Source: Desulfuromusa sp. (lineage in GTDB: Bacteria > Desulfobacterota > Desulfuromonadia > Desulfuromonadales > Geopsychrobacteraceae). Taken from it: a DNA stretch of 20,096 nucleotides. A program made the translations under genes and the position numbers. Position 1 is the stretch's first letter, and every line of letters begins with the position of its first letter. Shown piece after piece: positions 14,465 to 20,096 of this stretch. Under the pieces are notes generated by a model that was not told the origin of the DNA, did no database searches, and worked only from the letters and a program-made list of their open reading frames with translations. The stretch covers positions 1 through 20,096 of the forward strand of contig JAKIUD010000061.1 in assembly GCA_021647765.1 (NCBI GenBank). The letters are read 5' to 3'.

Positions 14465-14905
14465 GTGGTTATCACACGTGCAACAGAGTATGCAGTCAGA
14501 ACGGTTATTTATTTAGCTCAGCAACCAAAGAATGATATCGTATTAAAAAAAGATATCTGTCGCACCCAGGAGGTGACCCCGGCATTTTTGACCAAGATTC
14601 TGCAACCATTGATCAAAGCAGGGATTGTCAGCTCACAACGAGGGGTCGGTGGTGGTTTTCTCCTGGCCAAAGACCCAAGTGAAATCACCATGCTTGATAT
14701 TTTACAAGCAGAGGAAGGGCAGCTAAAATTAAACCATTGCCTTGTTGATACCAACTTCTGCTCCCGTGATGCCTACTGTTCTGCCCACGAAGTTTGGTCT
14801 GATGCACAAAGCGAGATGGCGCAGATACTTAAACGCCACAGTATTGCGGATCTGGTTCAAAAAGAAAAAGAAAAGCTGGATTTTCTAAAAAATCGTACCG
14901 CCTGA
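14465..14905 (+). CDS. Rrf2-family transcriptional regulator, IscR-like
   Basis: The 146-residue protein has an N-terminal winged helix (ITRATEYAVRTVIYLAQQ, then ILQPLIKAGIVSSQRGVGGGF). In the second half it has Cys92, Cys99 and Cys105 (HCLVDTNFCSRDAYC), spaced C-x6-C-x5-C. IscR has three Cys at 92, 98 and 104 that hold a [2Fe-2S] cluster, so a cluster-binding sensor is likely. The start is GTG at 14465 with AGGAGG six bases upstream. It stands alone on the plus strand, between gluQ and the ammonium transporter, and no isc, suf, nif or cys operon is beside it. Its regulon cannot be read from the context; iron-sulfur, redox or nitrosative control are possibilities. Confidence 0.9.
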   Translation: MVITRATEYAVRTVIYLAQQPKNDIVLKKDICRTQEVTPAFLTKILQPLIKAGIVSSQRGVGGGFLLAKDPSEITMLDILQAEEGQLKLNHCLVDTNFCSRDAYCSAHEVWSDAQSEMAQILKRHSIADLVQKEKEKLDFLKNRTA

Positions 14906-14931
14906 AAAAAATCGAACTAACAAATTTATTG

Positions 14932-14969
14932 AAAAAGGGACACAGGATTTACCTGCTGCCCCTTTTTTT
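14932..14969 (+). terminator. Intrinsic terminator after the Rrf2 gene
   Basis: AAAAAGGG (14932-14939) and CCCCTTTTTTT (14959-14969) form the base of a stem, with CAGG and CCTG pairing inside and an internal mismatch loop. Seven T follow the stem on the plus strand. It lies about 25 bp past the stop codon. Confidence 0.75.
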
Positions 14970-14991
14970 AGTTGCTAACCTATTGACGTAC

Positions 14992-15033
14992 AAAAAAACC
15001 CTGGACTCCAGGAGGGATTAGGATATCCAGGGT
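14992..15033 (-). terminator. Intrinsic terminator after the ammonium transporter gene
   Basis: On the minus strand ACCCTGGA (15033-15026) pairs with TCCAGGGT (15005-14998), and TTTTTTT (14998-14992) follows. The loop is about 20 bases and can hold further pairs. It lies roughly 100 bp past the stop. A second hairpin (CAGAAGGCTG/CAGCCCTCTG, about 15038-15060) precedes it without a T-run. Confidence 0.72.
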
Positions 15034-15130
15034 AATGCAGAAGGCTGCCACAGCCCTCTGTAAAATAACAAACTCCTTAGTTCATTTTACTACGTCATTA
15101 TTCCCCGTCAAACGGTCACTCCAATTAATT

Positions 15131-16345
15131 TTATTTAAGGTTTTCTTCTGGATAGGCATTGATATGATGAACCGTTAAATCAGAACCGGCAAACTCCTGA
15201 TCCTCATTCAGGCGAAATCCACTTATTTTATCTATTGCTTTGTAAACAACATAACTTGTGACCAAAGCGTAAACAACAGCCAGCAAACTGCCAACCAACT
15301 GAGCCATAAAGGAGACACCGCCTAATCCACCCAAAGCACTTGAACCAAAAATCCCCACAGCAATCCCCCCCCAGGAACCAACAACTCCGTGCAGAGGCCA
15401 GACTCCGAGGACATCATCAATCTGCAATTTTTCCTGTTCAAACTGAAATCCATAAACAAAAATCAGCGAGCCAATCCCACCGACAAAAAATGCACCGATT
15501 GGATGCATCAGGTCGGAGCCAGCACAAATGGCAATCAGTCCAGCTAACGCTCCGTTGTGGACAAATCCTGGGTCATTCTTACCTGCAACCAAAGCGAATA
15601 GCACCCCACCGACCATTGCTAACAAAGAATTGACTGCAACCAAACCAGAAACACCTTGCAGTGATTGTGCGCTCATGACGTTAAAACCGAACCAGCCGAT
15701 TGCCAAAATCCAGCTTCCCAGAGCTAAAAATGGAATATTACTGACAGGAATAGCTCGGCTGCGTCCCCGCACAAAACGCCCCATTCGTGGGCCGAGGACA
15801 AGGATCGCCGGCAAAGCCAACCAACCACCGATGGAGTGAACCACCACGCTACCGGCAAAATCATGAAATTGAGCTCCGAATGTCGATTCAAAAAAACCTT
15901 GTAGCCCGGCACTATTTTGACCCCAGATAAAAGATTCAAAGATTGGATAGGAAACACCGGCAAAGATACCTCCAGCCACAACCTGTGGCCAGAATTTGGC
16001 TCGTTCAGCAATCCCGCCAGAGATGATAGCGGGGATACAGGCAGCAAAACAAAGGAGGAAAAAAAACCGAACCAATTCAAAACCCTGGTTATCGCCTAGC
16101 AACCCAGCTGCTGAGGTATAAAAATGGATTCCGTATGCGATGGGGTAGCCGACAAGAAAATAGACAACCGTTGATACTGACCAGTCGGAAAGGATTTTGA
16201 CAAAAGCATTCAGCTGATTTTTCTGGCGAACCGTTCCAACTTCCAGAAAAGCAAATCCTGCATGCATGGCAAATACCATGACCGCACCCAGCAAAAGAAA
16301 TAAAACATCCCCACTATGCTGTTGCGCTAAAAACGATGCTTCCAT
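15131..16345 (-). CDS. amtB: Ammonium transporter, Amt family
   Basis: This 404-residue inner-membrane trimeric channel conducts ammonium for assimilation. The eleven-helix Amt pattern is evident from repeated hydrophobic segments. Diagnostic blocks are AMHAGFAFLEVGTVRQKN in helix 1, Asp162 and the first pore His170 in HDFAGSVVVHSIGGW, and the second pore His319 in DVLGVWPLHGVVGSWGG; the twin His line the conduction pore. The protein starts directly with MEASFLAQQHSGDVLFLLLG, so it has no long cleaved signal peptide as E. coli AmtB does. The ATG at 16345 has AGGAGG upstream. The C-terminal tail (NEDQEFAGSDLTVHHINAYP) is where a GlnK regulator would bind in related proteins, but no glnK gene is adjacent in the window. 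The gene symbol follows the family name. Confidence 0.94.
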   Translation of the reverse strand: MEASFLAQQHSGDVLFLLLGAVMVFAMHAGFAFLEVGTVRQKNQLNAFVKILSDWSVSTVVYFLVGYPIAYGIHFYTSAAGLLGDNQGFELVRFFFLLCFAACIPAIISGGIAERAKFWPQVVAGGIFAGVSYPIFESFIWGQNSAGLQGFFESTFGAQFHDFAGSVVVHSIGGWLALPAILVLGPRMGRFVRGRSRAIPVSNIPFLALGSWILAIGWFGFNVMSAQSLQGVSGLVAVNSLLAMVGGVLFALVAGKNDPGFVHNGALAGLIAICAGSDLMHPIGAFFVGGIGSLIFVYGFQFEQEKLQIDDVLGVWPLHGVVGSWGGIAVGIFGSSALGGLGGVSFMAQLVGSLLAVVYALVTSYVVYKAIDKISGFRLNEDQEFAGSDLTVHHINAYPEENLK

Positions 16346-16568
16346 TGATCAGACCTCCTCGTCTAGATACATGAGACCTACTTCATTCACAGGTCAATTA
16401 AACAATCAGAAACCTAGACCATTCAATTGCTATGCCGTTAAGGAAATAGATGGATTCAAGGGGTTTTTGAATCAAATCACTTCGTAGTATGCTTAAAAAG
16501 TAACCAGGTCTGCCATTTTTTTAAGCTTTCCCATGAATGAAAGCCCCCTCCTTAGTCCCGTGGGACAA
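16346..16568. other. Divergent intergenic region between amtB and metX
   Basis: I see no gene here. It includes a stem GATTCAA/TTGAATC (about 16453-16473) and the left arm of a long inverted repeat, AGCTTTCCCATGA (16524-16536). The right arm, TCATGGGTAAGCT (16581-16593), falls between the -35 and -10 boxes of metX. Inside lies GTCCCGTGGGAC (about 16555-16566), a perfect short palindrome. An operator is possible. Confidence 0.4.
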
Positions 16569-16598
16569 TTGACAAACCTCTCATGGGTAAGCTAGAGT
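16569..16598 (+). promoter_or_regulatory. Candidate promoter of the metX transcript
   Basis: TTGACA (16569-16574), 18 bp, TAGAGT (16593-16598). A start near 16605 would put the SAM riboswitch at the very 5' end of the message, as expected. The match is strong at -35 and moderate at -10. Confidence 0.5.
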
Positions 16599-16623
16599 CG
16601 CTCTACGAACGAAAAAAGAACAA

Positions 16624-16756
16624 CGTCTTTATCCAGAGTGGTGGAGGGAGAAGGCCCTTTGAAGCCACGGCAACCGACGTTCCTGGCAACAAAAAGGAGA
16701 GGGTCGGTGCCAATTCCTGCCCTGTTGATAGATCAATCCAGGGACAGATGGGGACG
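16624..16756 (+). ncRNA. SAM-I riboswitch aptamer (S-box)
   Basis: The aptamer controls metX by binding S-adenosylmethionine. P1 is CGTCTTTATC (16624-16633) with GATGGGGACG (16747-16756), including three G-U pairs. Core S-box motifs follow in order: CAGAGTGGTGGAGGGA, GGCCCTTTGAAGCCACGGCA, GGTCGGTGCCAATTCC, and the 3' segment ACAGATGGGG, which matches the conserved GA-AGAUG. A P4 stem (CCCTG/CAGGG) lies before the final P1 strand. High SAM should stabilise P1 and allow the downstream terminator to form. Confidence 0.93.
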
Positions 16757-16788
16757 GTGCCTGAGATACTCCTAATCACTGTATCTAC

Positions 16789-16822
16789 AAGGCTCCTTCC
16801 TGAAGCTGGAAGGGGCTTTTTT
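16789..16822 (+). terminator. Riboswitch expression platform: intrinsic terminator
   Basis: GCTCCTTCC (16792-16800) pairs with GGAAGGGGC (16808-16816) around loop TGAAGCT, and six T follow (16817-16822). It lies between the SAM aptamer and the metX start. With SAM bound it should stop transcription. An alternative pairing of GGTGCC (about 16756-16761) with GGCTCC could act as antiterminator, but I have not folded it. Confidence 0.82.
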
Positions 16823-16849
16823 ATTGGCACTTATCAAAGGGGATGTAGT

Positions 16850-17959
16850 TTGGATAACAGCATCGGCATCGTGACCACCAGGTATGCAGATTTTGATGTC
16901 GAGCTGCGCCTTGAAAGTGGTCGTTTGCTGGGTCCGCTGACCTTGGCCTATGAAACCTACGGTCAACTGAATCAGGACGCATCTAATGTAATTATGGTTG
17001 CCCATGCCTGGAACGGCAACGCTCACGCTGCCGGGCTCCATACAGAAGAAGATCGCAAGCCCGGTTGGTGGGACAACATGATCGGTCCGGGAAAGGTTTT
17101 TGATACCAATCGCTATTTCATCATCAGCAGTAACGTCATTGGCTCTTGCACGGGCTCGACCGGCCCCACCAGCATCAATCCAGCAACAGGCCGTCCCTAC
17201 CGCCTCAACTTTCCGGTCATTATGGTCCGTGACATGATTCGTGCTCAAAAGCTATTGATTGACCACCTGCAAATCGACAAACTCCTGGCAGTGGTTGGTG
17301 GTTCTATGGGCGCAATGCAGGCCCTGGAATGGGGGATTCATTTCCCGGACCGGGTTCGTGCCATTGTCCCCATCGCCGGAACCGGACGCACCTCACCAAT
17401 GGCGATCGCACTGAACGCATTGGCCCGGCAGGCGATCTATAATGATCCGCTGTGGAAAAAAGGGAACTATCGCCCCGAACACCCGCCCGCCGACGGTTTT
17501 GCCCTGGCTCGTGCCGTCGGTCACATCAGTTTTTTGTCCGATGCCTCGATGCACTTGAAATTTTCACGCCGCTTTTCGCGGATGGATGGAATGTTCGATT
17601 TTTTCGGACGGTTTGAAGTGGAACGCTACCTCGAATACAACGGCAGTTCTTTTGTTGATCGTTTCGACACCAACAGCTTTCTCTATCTGGCCAAGGCTCT
17701 TGACCTCTATGATGTCGCCTGGCGATTTGATTCACTGGAGGAGGCGTTGTCGCAACTGGTCTGTCCGTCACTGTGGTTTGCCTTCAGCAGCGACTGGCTC
17801 TATCCGCCATCACAAACCGAAGAGGTTGTCGAAGAGTTGCAGCGCCAAAAGAAACCGGTTGATTATCAGTTGATCGAATCAGACTACGGCCACGACAGTT
17901 TTCTTGTCGAGCCGGAAAAATTTATCCCCCAACTCAAAAGGTTTCTTGATCAACTCTGA
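16850..17959 (+). CDS. metX: Homoserine O-acetyltransferase MetX
   Basis: MetX acetylates (or in some members succinylates) homoserine, the first committed step of methionine synthesis. The 369-residue alpha/beta-hydrolase has the nucleophile Ser152 in VVGGSMGAMQALEW, acid Asp315 in FSSDWLYPPSQ and His348 in YGHDSFLVEPE. AHAWNGNAHAAGLH near residue 52 and SNVIGSCTGSTGP near 94 are family blocks. The best start is TTG at 16850, with AAAGGGGA at 16836-16843; it gives MDNSIGIVTTRYADFDVELR, the usual N-terminus. The frame is open far upstream, but that part is the riboswitch and its terminator. The ATG at 16843 meets TAG at once and is out of frame. No metY or metW lies beside it. Confidence 0.94.
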   Translation: MDNSIGIVTTRYADFDVELRLESGRLLGPLTLAYETYGQLNQDASNVIMVAHAWNGNAHAAGLHTEEDRKPGWWDNMIGPGKVFDTNRYFIISSNVIGSCTGSTGPTSINPATGRPYRLNFPVIMVRDMIRAQKLLIDHLQIDKLLAVVGGSMGAMQALEWGIHFPDRVRAIVPIAGTGRTSPMAIALNALARQAIYNDPLWKKGNYRPEHPPADGFALARAVGHISFLSDASMHLKFSRRFSRMDGMFDFFGRFEVERYLEYNGSSFVDRFDTNSFLYLAKALDLYDVAWRFDSLEEALSQLVCPSLWFAFSSDWLYPPSQTEEVVEELQRQKKPVDYQLIESDYGHDSFLVEPEKFIPQLKRFLDQL

Positions 17960-17963
17960 GCGA

Positions 17964-18155
17964 TCATTCCTGTTCGGGCTCGGCAGAGGAACCAAACAGA
18001 TCCAGCTGGGTAAAGGTCAACTTTTCCGATTTGAATGGACGCGGCAAAAAACGCGGGCAATCAACCAGCAAGACAGATTCGTCCTGCCGCCAGGTGCGAA
18101 TACACTTGCGACCAAGTTTATTCACTGTCTGATCGGTTTTCTTTGTAGCGCCCAT
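17964..18155 (-). CDS. Small protein of unknown function, convergent with metX
   Basis: This 63-residue frame ends four bases from the metX stop on the opposite strand. It reads GRKCIRTWRQDESVLLVDCP, then RFLPRPFKSEKLTFTQLDLF and an acidic tail. Residue make-up looks like a real protein, with two Cys and a basic middle. ATG 18155 has GGGG about nine bases upstream. I do not recognise a family. No partner gene is apparent, and the IS630 remnant begins 60 bp further on. Confidence 0.5.
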   Translation of the reverse strand: MGATKKTDQTVNKLGRKCIRTWRQDESVLLVDCPRFLPRPFKSEKLTFTQLDLFGSSAEPEQE

Positions 18156-18215
18156 ATTGACCCCGTTTTAAATGTCACAGGCAGTCTAGTATTTCGATTC
18201 TCTAAAATGTTTACA

Positions 18216-19265
18216 TTAAGCGACTTCAAGGTCAAATTTCTTCCAACGATACACAACCGGGGTGGAGTTGATCTCCTTGATTCCCAGAAGGATACGTTCC
18301 TTGAGTTCCTCTTTGGAGGAAACTCGGATATGTCGTAAAAACGTTCGAGCCATTTTTGAAAAAGCTGTTTCGATTAAATTCAACCAGGACCCATGCTTTG
18401 GCGTGTGCACATATACGAAGCGACCAGGCCTGGACGCAAGATATCTCATGGTCTCCTTTGAGATATGAGATGAATGATTATCTAAGACGACACGAATCGT
18501 GCTCTCTTTTGGGTAGTAGGCATCAAGCTCTTTGAGTAACTCAATAAATTCTCTACTGCGATGACGATCATGGACTTGCGCTATGATTTTGCCGTTATGC
18601 AGATCAAGAGCCGCGAGTATTGACACTGTACCAAGCCGCTTGTACTCGTAGTCTCGTCCTACCGTTTTATGCTTTCCCGGCTTCGGAGGTAAGTCGGGGG
18701 CAATATTGGCAATGGCCTGAACTCCGGGCTTTTCGTCAACGGACACGGTGATCGTCGAGGGAGGTAAATCACTGGATGCACCTTGGTCGTTTTGGAGGTT
18801 GACCTCTTGGTAGACGATGAGTACTTCCTGCATTTTTTGCTCAAAGTCCGGGTCTCTGCGTTCCAAGTAATATTTGATTTTATGGGGACGTATTTCGTTG
18901 GCCGAGAGGATTCTCCAGACTGTTGCTTTTCCGGCTTTTGACAGAGAGGGGTGCCCTGCAGCCGGGGCATGTTCGCAGGTATACTTGGCAAGCTCGCTAT
19001 ATGTCCAAAGCTCAGCAGCCAGTCCAAGATCTTTAGGTTTCATACATGCCACATTAATCACCCATGCTTTTGCTGCATCGTCGATTATTGGATCAAAAGG
19101 TCTATGGTAATAATCTTTCAGTCCTGCATCAGCACCAGCGGCCAATGCTTTGTCGATGCATTTGTAAATGGTGGGGCGACTTACACCAACCAACTTCTGG
19201 ATTTGTGAAGTGTATTTTGTAAATATTTTAACGAAACGAACTACTAGTCTCTTACTTTTAATCAA
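18216..19265 (-). pseudogene. IS630-family transposase, 5'-truncated
   Basis: The 349-residue frame shows an N-terminal helix-turn-helix (LVGVSRPTIYKCIDKALAAG), a linker, and a full DDE domain with VSVDEKPG (first Asp), RVVLDNHSSH (second Asp) and GSWLNLIETAFSKMA (Glu). All three catalytic residues are present. The frame opens only at a TTG right after an in-frame stop at 19266-19268. There are only about 26 residues before the HTH, where relatives usually have 40-60, so the true N-terminus is lost, or the gene is frameshifted there. IS630-family elements insert at TA, but I could not place the terminal inverted repeats by eye. The element separates the metX region from the ATPase fragment. 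Confidence 0.8.
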
Positions 19266-19370
19266 TTAATACACTAAACAATATAAAATCCATTTCATTT
19301 TTTCTGCACCCGGCATTGCCTTGACCGGATATTACCTTTTTACGATTATCAATCCTCAAAAAAATATGAT
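19266..19370. other. Short AT-rich gap between IS630 remnant and ATPase fragment
   Basis: This stretch of 105 bp has no gene. It is AT-rich near the transposase and probably contains the end of that IS. Confidence 0.4.
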
Positions 19371-19985
19371 TTATTGACCAATCGGGCTCTCGTCAATTGG
19401 ATCGAATACCCGATACGCGAACAATTTCACACGGTCGCTGATGAGGAACCAGACCAGAGCATAGCCCCAGACTAATGCTGCCCAGCCCCAGCCAAGCGGA
19501 GTCATGAACACCCCGTAAACCGCAATCAGCGTCGCTACTGTTTGCGTGCCAAGCACTGCCAGAAGCAAAATATTTGCGGGTCGTGTCGACCAGAACGGGC
19601 CGCGCGTGCGCGTGAGGAAAATCGTCAGATGCCCCGCCACGGACAGCATCAGATACATCAGTGTCTGGATGTGCGGACGGTCAAGCAGATAGACACGGTC
19701 GCCCAGGTAAAATAGGCCGAATGCCGCCACCGGGCCGAGCACGCCGAGTACCGTGGCGACCCCCAGCACCATGCGCATGTTCCAGGTTTCGGGCTTGTCT
19801 TTATAGTGCACGTTGTCATAGGCAATAGAGAGGATGGCGCCGTCGTTGAGCAAGGCCAGCATCACGATCATGACTGCCGTCAGCGGATAAAAGTTGAAGA
19901 TCAGGATCGCCAGCGTCATGAACAACAGCACGCGCAGTGTCTCGGCAATGCGGTAGATCGCATAACTGTTTGTAAGTTTCCACAA
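19371..19985 (-). pseudogene. P-type ATPase (proton-pump-like), C-terminal membrane fragment
   Basis: The 204 residues match only the C-terminal membrane part of P3A-type cation (H+) ATPases: SYAIYRIAETLRVLLFMTLA, then LALLNDGAILSIAYDNVHYK with the conserved Asn-Asp pair, and PETWNMRMVLGVATVLG, followed by more membrane segments up to RVFDPIDESPIGQ. A whole pump has about 800 residues. The phosphorylation motif DKTGT and nucleotide domain are missing, because the frame breaks at about 19977-19985, just before the YAIYRI block. The GC content is clearly higher than in the neighbouring IS and gap, which suggests imported DNA. It cannot pump as it stands. Confidence 0.82.
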
Positions 19986-20096
19986 TAAACGGCACCGAAG
20001 TCTGTGGATATTTTCAGTTTAATTTGACCTGTCGGAGGAAATTGTCAGACAATATGAGTCTTTTGTGGAAGGCTCTTTTTTTTACCCTGTCGATGT
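19986..20096. other. Breakpoint flank of the ATPase fragment, unrecognised
   Basis: The sequence next to the break no longer encodes ATPase residues on the minus strand. It contains TTGTCAGACAA (about 20042-20052), a short inverted repeat with a one-base centre, and a run of T near 20086. It may be the end of another mobile element that removed the ATPase head. I cannot name it. Confidence 0.3.

Noticed and set aside
16583..16849. Upstream extension of MetX by 89 codons
   Set aside because: This stretch is the SAM riboswitch and its terminator. The family N-terminus begins at the TTG at 16850.
1..20096. CRISPR array, tRNA or rRNA genes
   Set aside because: I saw no regularly spaced repeats, no tRNA cloverleaf and no rRNA sequence in the window.

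Overview
The window looks like a chromosomal segment of a Desulfuromonadales-type (former Deltaproteobacteria) bacterium. The clue is gene order: rho, rpmE, prfA, prmC, murA, hisG, hisD, hisB, hisH all run on the minus strand in the order I know from Geobacter and its relatives. This lineage call is inference from synteny, not from a search.

Left part (1-3533): an accessory region pressed against the 3' end of the his operon. It holds the 5' end (domain I) of a group IIC intron at 1-260 and a Phd/YefM-Txe/YoeB toxin-antitoxin pair at 406-908, followed at once by an attC-like element (912-972). Next come a decayed IS91-type element (Y2 transposase pseudogene plus a frameshifted tyrosine recombinase, 1179-2850), a textbook integron attC site (2969-3096), a short orphan reading frame, and the 3' end (domains V and VI) of a second group IIC intron (3334 to about 3466). 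No integron integrase (IntI) is present, so this reads as a remnant cassette array (a cluster of attC sites lacking an integrase) invaded by IIC introns and an IS. hisA, hisF and hisI, which normally follow hisH, are not in the window.

Central part (3534-12515): housekeeping genes on the minus strand. From high to low coordinate they are rho (termination factor), rpmE (L31), prfA (RF1), prmC (methylates the RF1 GGQ motif), murA (peptidoglycan), then hisG, hisD, hisB and hisH (histidine synthesis). Two copies of a roughly 120-130 bp inverted-repeat element lie in the hisB-hisD and hisG-murA gaps.

Right-central part (12516-17959): a lipoprotein of unknown function with an EF-hand-like loop, gluQ (glutamyl-Q tRNA-Asp synthetase), an IscR-like Rrf2 regulator on the plus strand, an ammonium transporter, and metX. 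metX lies behind a SAM-I riboswitch with an intrinsic terminator and probably starts at a TTG.

Right end (17960-20096): a small unrecognised ORF convergent with metX, an IS630-family transposase lacking its N-terminus, and the C-terminal membrane part of a P-type (proton-pump-like) ATPase. That last piece is a GC-richer gene fragment with no ATPase head. Both ends of the window are therefore mobile or decaying DNA around a conserved core.
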